From the NCBI GenBank assembly GCA_003224635.1, contig QHZK01000151.1:1-12480 (forward strand): a stretch of 12,480 bases of DNA, read 5' to 3'. The stretch is from Acidobacteriota bacterium. GTDB lineage: Bacteria; Acidobacteriota; Terriglobia; UBA7540. The position numbers and the translations under genes were made by a program. Positions within the stretch are counted from its first letter, which is position 1. The number at the start of each line of letters is the position of its first letter. Positions 1 through 6,586 of this stretch are shown in pieces. A model generated the notes under the pieces. The model was not told the origin of the DNA, did no database searches, and worked only from the letters and a program-made list of their open reading frames with translations.

Positions 1-137
1 CCTTCGTCGACATAAACCCTGTGTAACGCCGTTGTGTAGACCGAAGTCCCTCGACCGCTGCATCGCCGCCGAACCCGGAAACTGACCCACCACCCAGGCG
101 CCCGAAAACTCTTCTTCGATATCCGGCGCGGGCAGGC

Positions 138-143
138 TACAAT
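138..143 (+). promoter_or_regulatory. Candidate -10 element before the PpiC-like gene
   Basis: TACAAT (5 of 6 bases of TATAAT) ends 8 bp before the ATG at 152. No convincing -35 is seen 16-18 bp upstream. Transcription from this element would start at about 150-152, giving a leaderless or nearly leaderless mRNA. That fits the absence of a Shine-Dalgarno sequence in front of the ATG. Confidence 0.4.
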
Positions 144-151
144 TTCCCTGT

Positions 152-1495
152 ATGAGTTTCCCATGCAGCCACCGGGGAGGAGAGCCGACGCGCCCGCGCG
201 CCGGTCAAACCTTGAGGGCCTTAAAGGCCTTAAGGGCCTTGGGGCGCCTGCTCGTCCTGGACCTGCGCGTCCTGGGCCTGCTCATCCTAGGTCTGGTGAC
301 CCTGCTGACGGGTTGCGCTCGACAGGCCCCGTCGGACCGCGAGGTGTGGGCGGAGGTAGACGGCAAACCGATCTACCACGATCAGGTTGACAAATACTAT
401 CACACCCGCATGGCGCCGGGTTCAGACCCCGGCAGCGAAGAGCAGGCGCTGAGCCTCAAGTTGAACATCTTGAACGAGCTGATCAGCAAGCAGATCCTGC
501 TGGCTCACGCCTCCCATTCGCAGATTACCGTGTCGGAAGCCGAGGTAGACACCAAAATCGCCCAACTGGAAAGCCCTTACTCCAAGCAGGAATTCCAGAA
601 GAAGCTGGGCGAGCAGGGTCTCGACCGGAGCGATCTCGAGCAGCAGGTGCGCGAAAGCTTGATCGTCGAGAAGCTCATCAACAAGGAAATCTCCGCGCGC
701 CTCACGGTGAGCGACGGCGAGATTGCGGGTTATTACGAGCGCAACCGGGGCAGCTTCAACGTCTCCGAGACCCAGTACCACCTGGCCCAAATCGAGGTTA
801 CACCCGCTGCAGACCCGCAAGCGCGGAACTTGAAGAACGACTACGCCGGGAGTCCCGCCGCCGCGCAGCGCAAGATTGAAAAGGTGTACGCCCGGCTTCG
901 CGCCGGCGCCGACTTCGCCCTCGTAGCCCAGGAGTATTCCGAAGACGCGAAGACAGCGTCCGGAGGCGGGGACATGGGTTTTATCCCGGCTTCGGCCCTC
1001 GAGTCGAACCCCCAGCTCAAGCGCGCCGTCGGCTCGCTCAAGGTAGGCGAAGTTTCGCCGGTCATCCAGACCCGCGAAGGGTTTCACATCGTCAAACTCC
1101 TCGGCCGCGAGGACCCCGCCCGGCACCCGCTCTCCGATCCCCAGATCCAGAGCGCCATCCGGCGTACCCTGACGAGTGAAAAAGAGGAGCTCCTGAAGGC
1201 CGCCTACATCGAGGACCTGCGCAACCGCGCCAAGGTCGTGAACTACCTGGCGCAGAAGATTGTTGCGGGCAAAACCCTCAACCTAGCGCGGCAAGGCCGC
1301 AACCAAACTGGCCGGGAGTGGCAAGTGGCTTGGGGCAAGTGGCAAGCGAAAAAATCTTCGCGCCTCGCGACGAAGTTCCGACTTAGTAGTACGGAGCGCG
1401 CGGAGCATCTCCGTGACCTCAGTGTTGAAGCCTTGGAGGTACGGAAACGCGCGAGGCGCGCGCGCGGCCGTGTCACGCCAGTCGCAGGAGCTTGA
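152..1495 (+). CDS. PpiC/SurA-like peptidyl-prolyl cis-trans isomerase lipoprotein
   Basis: Predicted periplasmic parvulin-type foldase, anchored as a lipoprotein, which would help outer-membrane or secreted proteins fold. A long hydrophobic segment (about residues 33-54) ends in the lipobox L-L-T-G-C with Cys55. Next comes a SurA-like N-terminal chaperone region (about 64-195; EVDGKPIYHDQVD, then helices carrying V-S-E-A-E-V and V-S-D-G-E), then a parvulin domain (about 207-318; the DFALVAQEYSED, GGGDMGFIP and GFHIVKLLGRE signatures). The natural core seems to end near residue 373 (KVVNYLAQKIVAG). The remaining ~75 residues are basic, resemble no domain and are partly encoded by a 7-bp repeat block, so they look like read-through of former intergenic DNA. 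ATG 152 is kept because a -10-like TACAAT lies just upstream; TTG 212 would give a more normal 34-residue signal before Cys55 but has no well-placed ribosome site. Its 3' end overlaps the convergent biotin-carrier gene by 23 bp. Function is confident; start and tail are not. Confidence 0.9.
   Translation: MSFPCSHRGGEPTRPRAGQTLRALKALRALGRLLVLDLRVLGLLILGLVTLLTGCARQAPSDREVWAEVDGKPIYHDQVDKYYHTRMAPGSDPGSEEQALSLKLNILNELISKQILLAHASHSQITVSEAEVDTKIAQLESPYSKQEFQKKLGEQGLDRSDLEQQVRESLIVEKLINKEISARLTVSDGEIAGYYERNRGSFNVSETQYHLAQIEVTPAADPQARNLKNDYAGSPAAAQRKIEKVYARLRAGADFALVAQEYSEDAKTASGGGDMGFIPASALESNPQLKRAVGSLKVGEVSPVIQTREGFHIVKLLGREDPARHPLSDPQIQSAIRRTLTSEKEELLKAAYIEDLRNRAKVVNYLAQKIVAGKTLNLARQGRNQTGREWQVAWGKWQAKKSSRLATKFRLSSTERAEHLRDLSVEALEVRKRARRARGRVTPVAGA
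212..247 (+). repeat. 9-bp tandem repeat inside the signal peptide of the PpiC-like gene
   Basis: About four in-frame units of consensus TTRARGGCC, the last diverged, encode the residue pattern L-R-A, L-K-A, L-R-A, L-G-R (residues 21-32). This supplies the positively charged n-region of the signal peptide. Because the period is a multiple of three, changes in copy number would preserve the frame. Confidence 0.7.
1318..1347 (+). repeat. Heptamer repeat block, CACTTGC family (opposite strand), inside the PpiC-like tail
   Basis: Four 7-bp units of consensus GTGGCAA, with variants GTGGCTT and GGGGCAA. The reverse complement TTGCCAC is a rotation of CACTTGC, the family seen at 12344-12455. The block is translated as part of the tail (about residues 389-399, rich in W, G and K). 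Confidence 0.75.
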
Positions 1496-1991
1496 AACCG
1501 GTTTCCACGCCCGCCCCTTCCGCGACGTAGATCCTCTCCACGCGGCCCGCTCGCGGCGCGCGAAGCTCGTTCTGCATTTTCATGGCCTCGATCACGACGA
1601 GCCCCTCGCCGGCGTCCACCGGCTGGTTTTCTGAGACGAGGACCTTCACGATCCTTCCCGGCATCGGCGCCAGGATTTCTTGCGGGCCTTCATGCAGCCC
1701 AGCCGATTCCCTGTTCCGGCGCGCGCGCGGGTCGCGTACCTCGACCACAAACTCGCGCGCGCCGACCTTGACCCGACAGGAGTCCGCCGCGCCCGGGCGC
1801 GTCGTCACCTGCGCTTCGTACGGCCGCCCGCCCAGAATAATCGAATACACGCCCGGCGTGATTTCGGTCCAATCGGCCTCGGCCGCAACGCCATCCAGCA
1901 ACACGCTGGGTCTGCCGGCGCCGGCCGCGCGCAGCTCGAGGTGGTGCTCGGAACTCTCAGAGGCGGCGCGGAGCGTGATATCAAATTTCAT
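1473..1991 (-). CDS. Biotin carboxyl carrier protein of acyl-CoA carboxylase
   Basis: A 172-residue biotin carrier subunit. Biotin is attached to Lys138 in the motif E-A-M-K-M-Q (residues 135-140), within a biotinyl/lipoyl domain at about 105-172 (ILAPMPGRIVKVLV at the start, V-E-T-G-F-K-L-L at the end). Residues 1-100 form a separate N-terminal region with weak beta-rich character, as in carriers that dock onto the biotin carboxylase of propionyl- or methylcrotonyl-type enzymes. The gene is last in the operon. Its ATG lies inside the 3' end of the biotin carboxylase gene (11-nt overlap), so translation is probably coupled. The only purine-rich sequence before the ATG (GGGGGA, about 7 nt upstream) belongs to a 7-bp repeat block. 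Carboxybiotin formed here by the AccC-like protein would be passed to the PccB-like carboxyltransferase. The general role is very sure; the precise acyl-CoA is inferred from the partner. Confidence 0.93.
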   Translation of the reverse strand: MKFDITLRAASESSEHHLELRAAGAGRPSVLLDGVAAEADWTEITPGVYSIILGGRPYEAQVTTRPGAADSCRVKVGAREFVVEVRDPRARRNRESAGLHEGPQEILAPMPGRIVKVLVSENQPVDAGEGLVVIEAMKMQNELRAPRAGRVERIYVAEGAGVETGFKLLRLA

Positions 1992-3537
1992 CGCGGGTCC
2001 CCCAACCCCTGGCCCCTGGTCCCTGACCCCTGCTCAGCAGCGCCTCGCGCCCCGAGCCTTTCCATGCGCTCGCGGCGCCGGGCGTGGCGCGCTTGGAACC
2101 CGCGGCCTTCTGGACGTTCCGGCTGAGATCGAGGGCCGCAGCGAGCATCGCAGCCAGCTCCGCTTCTCCCGACCGACCGGCCCCGGGCATCCATCCGCCC
2201 GCGAGCACGCGGTCAACCAGGCCCGTGTCCAACCGGCCGGCCACGAAGTCCGGGTGTTCGAGGAGGCGAAGGAAGAAAAGAATGTTGGTCTGGATTCCGG
2301 AGACCTCGTACTCGCCCAGCGCGCGCCGCATCCGGGCAATCGCCTCCGCGCGATCGCTGCCCCAGACCACCAGTTTCGAGAGCAGCGGATCATAGTCCAG
2401 CGGCACCGTCCACCCCTCGTAGACTCCGCCGTCGTCCCGCACGCCCGGCCCGGAAGGGACCCTCAACCGCGTAATCAGGCCCGGCGAGGGAAAGAAATTA
2501 TTGGCGGGGTCTTCGGCGTAGACGCGGCATTCGAGCGCTGCGCCGCGCAGCCGGACGTCCTCCTGGCCAAGACGGAGCGGCTCGCCCGCGGCAATCCGCA
2601 GTTGCTCCTTCACCAGATCGACGCCCGTCGCCATTTCGGTGACCGGATGCTCCACCTGAAGCCGCGTGTTCATTTCGAGAAAATAGAAATTGTTGTCCTG
2701 ATCCACCAGGAACTCCACGGTGCCCGCGTTGACGTATCCCGCGAGCTTCGCAATCCGCACCGCGGTCTCGCCCATGCGCCGGCGCAGTGCTTCGTCAACC
2801 ACGGGCGATGGGCACTCCTCCATCACTTTCTGATGCCGCCGCTGCAGCGAACACTCGCGCTCGCCTAGATGGATGAGGTTCCCGTGCCGGTCGCCCAGGA
2901 CCTGAATCTCGACGTGGCGAGGCCGCTCGATGTACTTCTCGAGGTAAACGGACGAATCGTTGAAAGCGTTCTGGGCCTCCGAGCGCGCGTTGCGGTAGGC
3001 CGACTCAAGCTCCGGGGCGGAGCGCACGAGGCGCAGTCCCTTGCCGCCTCCACCCGCCGCAGCCTTCAGCATCACGGGGTAATCGATCTCGCTCGCGATT
3101 CGCCGCACTTCCTCGAGGCTGTCAATATCGCGTTCTGTGCCGGGAACGGCGGGCAGCCCCGCCCGAATGACCGCTTGCCGCGACGCGGTCTTCGAGCCCA
3201 TCAGCTTCATGGCCGCAGCGGGCGGGCCGACGAATACGATCCCGGCCGCCTCGCAGGCGCGCGCAAACTCCTCGTTCTCGGAGAGGAACCCGTAACCGGG
3301 ATGAATGGCTTCCGCGCCGCTCCGCCGCGCCACGCCCATGATCCGGTCAATGCGCAAGTAGCTCTCGGTCGACGGCGCCGGACCGATGTGGTACGCCTCA
3401 TCCGCGTAGCGCACGTGCAGCGCCTTGCGGTCCGCGTCCGAATAGACGGCCACCGTGCCAATGCCCATCTCGCGGCAGGCGCGCATCACGCGCAGGGCGA
3501 TCTCGCCACGGTTGGCGATGAGAATTTTTTTGAACAT
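1981..3537 (-). CDS. accC: Biotin carboxylase subunit of acyl-CoA (propionyl-CoA type) carboxylase
   Basis: ATP-dependent biotin carboxylase that carboxylates biotin on the carrier protein with bicarbonate. The protein is 518 residues and starts M-F-K-K-I-L-I-A-N-R-G-E-I, the standard N-terminus. It has the biotin carboxylase N domain (1-113), the ATP-grasp domain (about 114-320) and the C-terminal domain (about 335-445). Residues matching the E. coli enzyme are Lys116, Lys158 with the glycine loop at 162-167, Glu275, Glu288, Asn290, Arg292 and Arg338. The ATG at 3537 was preferred over a 24-residue longer reading because homology begins there and because it overlaps the vapC stop as TGATG. 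The last ~19 residues (500-518) are encoded by a 7-bp repeat block and lie beyond the normal end; about 445-499 is also weakly conserved, low-complexity sequence. The gene sits directly after a toxin gene although its partners are the carrier gene behind it and the carboxyltransferase gene 1.5 kb upstream. Confidence 0.96.
   Translation of the reverse strand: MFKKILIANRGEIALRVMRACREMGIGTVAVYSDADRKALHVRYADEAYHIGPAPSTESYLRIDRIMGVARRSGAEAIHPGYGFLSENEEFARACEAAGIVFVGPPAAAMKLMGSKTASRQAVIRAGLPAVPGTERDIDSLEEVRRIASEIDYPVMLKAAAGGGGKGLRLVRSAPELESAYRNARSEAQNAFNDSSVYLEKYIERPRHVEIQVLGDRHGNLIHLGERECSLQRRHQKVMEECPSPVVDEALRRRMGETAVRIAKLAGYVNAGTVEFLVDQDNNFYFLEMNTRLQVEHPVTEMATGVDLVKEQLRIAAGEPLRLGQEDVRLRGAALECRVYAEDPANNFFPSPGLITRLRVPSGPGVRDDGGVYEGWTVPLDYDPLLSKLVVWGSDRAEAIARMRRALGEYEVSGIQTNILFFLRLLEHPDFVAGRLDTGLVDRVLAGGWMPGAGRSGEAELAAMLAAALDLSRNVQKAAGSKRATPGAASAWKGSGREALLSRGQGPGARGWGTRDEI
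1998..2035 (-). repeat. Heptamer repeat block, RYCCCTG family, at the accC-carrier junction
   Basis: Read on the plus strand, four clear 7-bp units (ACCCCTG, GCCCCTG and variants) are followed by CTC, with a fifth degenerate unit at 1998-2004. On the minus strand they encode the accC C-terminal tail and end 6 bp before the ATG of the carrier gene. The same family occurs at 6684-6714 in the same orientation and reading frame. Confidence 0.8.
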
Positions 3538-4001
3538 CAAGATCGGGTGACGGTTCTGGAATCGAGGACCACAAGTGCGCGGCCCGTCGCGCGAAGCAAC
3601 ATCTTCCACCGGGAGAAGTCCCGCGCGTTTTCGGTCACCAGAGTGGCGCGCTGCTTGGCTGCCTCTAGTGCGATCAACCCATCACGGAAGTGATCTGCCA
3701 TTCGGACGCTGCCATACAGCCGTGCGTAGCGCCCGAGCATGCGGCCCGCTTCGAGCCACACCTCGGGCTCCGGACAGGAAAGCGTCCCCAACGTCCGGTG
3801 GCCCCGGCACAGCGCGTCCAGATGCCGTTTGGCCTCAAGATGCCGAACGCCCGCATACAGTTCTGCTGCGACCACTACCGTGAGGACCGTGCGCTTGATC
3901 GCCGCTCGATCTTCGGCGATCCAGCCCAAAGCGCCTTCGCGCGCGTACCGGATGTAAACAGAGGTATCGAGAAGCAGCTTTCCGGCAGGCAAGAATTTCA
4001 T
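3537..4001 (-). CDS. vapC: PIN-domain toxin, VapC family
   Basis: A 154-residue PIN-domain protein, the expected fold of VapC toxins, which are Mg2+-dependent ribonucleases usually cleaving tRNA or rRNA. The acidic site residues are visible: Asp12 in L-L-D-T-S-V-Y-I, Glu47 in V-A-A-E-L-Y-A-G, Asp107 in F-R-D-G-L-I-A-L and Asp128 in V-T-E-N-A-R-D-F, so the protein looks intact. The ATG overlaps the stop of the antitoxin gene upstream as ATGA, the classic arrangement for coupled toxin-antitoxin pairs. Its own stop overlaps the accC start as TGATG, an unusual coupling of a toxin to a metabolic gene. The RNA target cannot be read from the sequence. Confidence 0.87.
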   Translation of the reverse strand: MKFLPAGKLLLDTSVYIRYAREGALGWIAEDRAAIKRTVLTVVVAAELYAGVRHLEAKRHLDALCRGHRTLGTLSCPEPEVWLEAGRMLGRYARLYGSVRMADHFRDGLIALEAAKQRATLVTENARDFSRWKMLLRATGRALVVLDSRTVTRS

Positions 4002-4216
4002 CGGCGCTTTGGGGGCACGCGGCCGAGCACATCGCGCAGTCCGTTCGTCGCTTGCAGTCCTCGCAGGGCCACTTGAATTCGGCCGATTGCCAGCGCCTCG
4101 TCAACGGCCTTGCAGACCGCTTCCGAGTTGCTTCGCGCTCGCAGTTGGCGCCGCAGCCGGTCCAGCTTGGTCTTTTCCAACTTGAGGTTAAGGCGCGTCA
4201 ATGCGGTTGTGCCCAT
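3998..4216 (-). CDS. vapB: Ribbon-helix-helix-like antitoxin, VapB type
   Basis: A small basic protein of 72 residues immediately upstream of, and overlapping, the PIN toxin gene, so most likely its antitoxin and autorepressor. Residues 5-45 (a short strand A-L-T-R-L-N-L-K-L, then two amphipathic helices) fit a ribbon-helix-helix DNA-binding fold. The C-terminal part (about 46-72) would wrap the toxin. The start chosen is the ATG at 4216. The reading frame opens further upstream at 4258, but that ATG overlaps the -10 sequence TATAAT, and the MGTTALTRLNL start leaves a sensible short leader. The gap to the preceding gene is 32 bp. The antitoxin role rests mainly on position; the exact antitoxin family is uncertain. 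Confidence 0.72.
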   Translation of the reverse strand: MGTTALTRLNLKLEKTKLDRLRRQLRARSNSEAVCKAVDEALAIGRIQVALRGLQATNGLRDVLGRVPPKRR

Positions 4217-4247
4217 GGTCTCTCTCGATGTGTAATCCCACGCCGAT

Positions 4248-4253
4248 ATTATA
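4248..4253 (-). promoter_or_regulatory. Perfect -10 hexamer before the vapBC pair
   Basis: TATAAT on the minus strand overlaps the stop codon of the preceding gene and lies about 32 bp before the vapB ATG, so transcription would start near 4241. No good -35 is seen at the usual distance. It could give the toxin-antitoxin pair, and accC and the carrier gene behind it, a promoter of their own. Confidence 0.45.
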
Positions 4254-5004
4254 CACATCCTTCAAGCCGAAAATGACCGCCGGCGCCGAAACACCCTCCC
4301 CTGAATTCTCTAGACCTTTCGGCCAGCAGATCGCGCATCCACTCGCAACTTGGCACAACAAAGTAGATTCGCACGGATTTCCGATGGAAGGTAAACGCCC
4401 AGGCTCTACCGGTAGGGCCCTTTTCGCAGAACAACTGAATACCTTGTTCAGCAAGCCCACCCTTCCGGCGGTCCTGGTGGCAGTAAATGATCAAGCTCTG
4501 CCCGCGGCTGAGAAACTGCAGGGTTTCGTCGAGGAAGACGTATTTGGGCCCGTTCTTTCGACATCTGATCCTCTCGTTTAGCGAGAGCCCGTTGTCGGGA
4601 TCGAGGAACACCAGTGCCGCCCCCTCGACGTGGCGGAGCGCGCTCTGGAGCCAACGTTTGCGCCGGTCACACCGGTCCTGCGCCGGAACATCCTTGAAGT
4701 CAAGTCGTTCCTCAAAGAATTCGGTCGTTTGGGGGAAGATGGCCAGTTCCTTAATGCGAGCCACCCGCCGGTCGTGCCTGTGAACGATTTTACACAAAAC
4801 CGAAAACAGTTGGGCGTCGCAACTGCCCAATCCGCCCGCTTCGCTTGGCGACGAGAGATACTGAATAAAGGCACCGTCGCCTTTGCTGCCAGCGTCGTTT
4901 GTTAGATACCAGACTATTCCTAGCGGAACGTCACGCTTGGCCAGGGATTGAAGAAGGGCGTACTTTCCGAAGTCCCCGATGTCACCGACGTACTTGTCCT
5001 GCAT
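4249..5004 (-). CDS. Uncharacterised protein of the YVGDIGDFGKY type
   Basis: A 251-residue soluble protein with no signal peptide or membrane segment. Conserved-looking motifs are the N-terminal YVGDIGDFGKYALL (residues 5-18), LGIVWYL (28-34), a cluster of charged residues RCDRRKRWL (111-119), VFLDPDNGL (132-140) and IIYCHQDRR (172-180). I recall similar uncharacterised proteins scattered through bacteria, but no established function. The loop F-L-D-P-D-N-G after a hydrophobic strand is reminiscent of the catalytic or cofactor loop of Rossmann-type enzymes, including some methyltransferases; this is only a hint. The start is supported by AGGTGA 9 nt before the ATG. The gene lies 28 bp after the carboxyltransferase stop and 32 bp before vapB. 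Base composition is lower in GC than its neighbours (30-32 of 60 bases in the stretches 4321-4380 and 4861-4920, against 47 of 60 at 5581-5640), suggesting transfer. Confidence 0.8.
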   Translation of the reverse strand: MQDKYVGDIGDFGKYALLQSLAKRDVPLGIVWYLTNDAGSKGDGAFIQYLSSPSEAGGLGSCDAQLFSVLCKIVHRHDRRVARIKELAIFPQTTEFFEERLDFKDVPAQDRCDRRKRWLQSALRHVEGAALVFLDPDNGLSLNERIRCRKNGPKYVFLDETLQFLSRGQSLIIYCHQDRRKGGLAEQGIQLFCEKGPTGRAWAFTFHRKSVRIYFVVPSCEWMRDLLAERSREFRGGCFGAGGHFRLEGCV

Positions 5005-5032
5005 CGTTCGCGCTCACCTCTGCTTTCTGATT

Positions 5033-6583
5033 CTACAGCGGAATATTCCCGTGCTTCTTGGGCGGATTCACGTCGCGCTTGGTTTCGAGCATCCTGAGCG
5101 CGGCGATGAGTTTGGGGCGGGTGTCGCGGGGCTGGATGACGTCGTCGATGTAGCCGCGCTCGGCGGCAATATAAGGGTTGGCGAAGCGGTCGCGGAACTC
5201 TTCGACCTTCTCCCGGCGCAGTTTTTCGGGGTCTTCGGCCTTCTCCAGCTCGCGCCGGTAGACAATATTGACGGCGCCTTCGGGGCCCATGACGGCGATC
5301 TCCGCCGTGGGATAGGCGTAGTTCACGTCGGTGCGGATGTGCTTGGACGACATCACGCAATACGCGCCCCCGTAGGCCTTGCGGGTGATGACGGTGACCT
5401 TGGGCACGGTGGCTTCGGCAAAGGCGAAGAGGAGCTTCGCGCCGTGGCGGATGATGCCGCCGAATTCCTGCTGCGTGCCGGGCAGGAAGCCGGGCACGTC
5501 CTCGAAGGTGACGAGCGGAATGTTGAACGCGTCGCAGAAGCGCACGAAGCGCGCCCCTTTCACCGAAGCGTTGATGTCGAGGCATCCGGCGAGCACCGCG
5601 GGCTGGTTGGCGACCACGCCCACGCTCTCGCCCCCGAGCCGCGCGAAGCCCACCACAAGGTTCTTGGCGAAATGCTCGTGCACCTCGACGAGGTACCCAT
5701 CGTCGACCACGCGATGAATGACGTCCTTGATGTCATAAGGCCGGTCGGACTCGAGCGGCACAACGCCATCCAGCTCTTCGTCGCGGCGGTCGATCGGATC
5801 GCGGCACTCGACGCGCGGCGGTTCGTCGCGGTTGTTCTGCGGCATAAACGACAGCAGCTCGCGGATGAGCGCCAGGCAATCGGGATCGTCGCGCGTGACG
5901 AAGTGGCCGACGCCGCTGGTCGCGTTGTGGGTCATGGGGCCGCCCAGCTCTTCCTTGGTCACGTCTTCGTGCATCACCGTCTTGATGACCTCGGGCCCGG
6001 TCACGAACATGTAGCTCGATTTTTCCACCATCACCGTAAAGTCGGTGATGGCGGGCGAATACACGGCGCCGCCCGCGCACGGTCCCATGACGGCGGAAAC
6101 CTGCGGCACGACGCCTGAGGCCAGCGTGTTGCGGAGAAAGATGTCCGCGTAGCCCGCGAGCGACGCCACGCCTTCCTGGATGCGCGCGCCTCCGGAGTCA
6201 TTCAGGCCCACGATGGGCGCGCCGGTCTTCATCGCCAGGTCCATAATCTTGCAGACCTTGGCGGCGTTCGCTTCACTGAGCGAGCCTCCGAAAACCGTGA
6301 AGTCCTGCGCAAAGGCGTAGGCGGAGCGTCCGTTGATGAGGCCGTGGCCGGTGACCACGCCGTCGCCGGGGATGCGCTGCTCGGCCATGCCGAAGTCCTG
6401 GCAGCAATGCTCCACGAGCTTGTCAATCTCCTCGAAGCTCCCCTCATCGAAAAGCAGATCGATCCGCTCGCGCGCCGAGAGCTTCCCCTCGGCGTGCTGG
6501 CGCGCCACACGCTCCGCGCCGCCGCCCGCCTGGGCCAGCTCGTGCCGCCGCCGGAGTTCGTCGAGCCTTTCTTGGAGGGTCAT
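5033..6583 (-). CDS. pccB: Acyl-CoA carboxylase carboxyltransferase subunit, PccB type
   Basis: A 516-residue biotin-dependent carboxyltransferase that moves CO2 from carboxybiotin to an acyl-CoA, most likely propionyl-CoA to (S)-methylmalonyl-CoA. It has two crotonase-like domains (about 1-255 and 256-516). The oxyanion-hole and acyl-CoA signatures are present: N-D-S-G-G-A-R-I-Q-E-G (128-138), G-P-C-A-G-G-A-V-Y-S-P (167-177) and K-A-Y-G-G-A-Y (402-408), together with the family C-terminal ending N-P-P-K-K-H-G-N-I-P-L. Length and both ends fit PccB/MmdA. Position 409, after G-G-A-Y, is Cys, where known propionyl-CoA-specific enzymes have Asp, so substrate range may differ. The ATG at 6583 gives the usual M-T-L-Q-E-R-L-D-E-L start but has no Shine-Dalgarno sequence; a 7-bp repeat ends 3 bp upstream instead. 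Its partner subunits lie 1.5 kb downstream in the same operon. Confidence 0.95.
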   Translation of the reverse strand: MTLQERLDELRRRHELAQAGGGAERVARQHAEGKLSARERIDLLFDEGSFEEIDKLVEHCCQDFGMAEQRIPGDGVVTGHGLINGRSAYAFAQDFTVFGGSLSEANAAKVCKIMDLAMKTGAPIVGLNDSGGARIQEGVASLAGYADIFLRNTLASGVVPQVSAVMGPCAGGAVYSPAITDFTVMVEKSSYMFVTGPEVIKTVMHEDVTKEELGGPMTHNATSGVGHFVTRDDPDCLALIRELLSFMPQNNRDEPPRVECRDPIDRRDEELDGVVPLESDRPYDIKDVIHRVVDDGYLVEVHEHFAKNLVVGFARLGGESVGVVANQPAVLAGCLDINASVKGARFVRFCDAFNIPLVTFEDVPGFLPGTQQEFGGIIRHGAKLLFAFAEATVPKVTVITRKAYGGAYCVMSSKHIRTDVNYAYPTAEIAVMGPEGAVNIVYRRELEKAEDPEKLRREKVEEFRDRFANPYIAAERGYIDDVIQPRDTRPKLIAALRMLETKRDVNPPKKHGNIPL

Positions 6584-6586
6584 AGA

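Noticed and set aside
1..137. Possible partial gene at the left edge
   Set aside because: Short open frames exist on both strands (for example a minus-strand frame running off the edge) but with no clear start, ribosome site or recognisable sequence.
1494..1505. Perfect palindrome GAAACCGGTTTC at the convergent 3' ends
   Set aside because: It lies in the conserved coding sequence E-T-G-F of the biotin carrier domain and has no loop, so it is probably coincidence rather than a terminator.
1582..2868. Plus-strand open frame (428 codons) opposite the biotin carrier and accC
   Set aside because: It spans two real minus-strand genes and shows no domain.
3538..3609. 24-residue N-terminal extension of accC
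   Set aside because: Homology starts at M-F-K-K-I-L-I-A-N-R; the extension lies inside vapC and reads as unrelated sequence.
4979..6118. Plus-strand open frame (379 codons) opposite pccB
   Set aside because: Antisense shadow of a well-conserved carboxyltransferase; no motifs, compositionally skewed.
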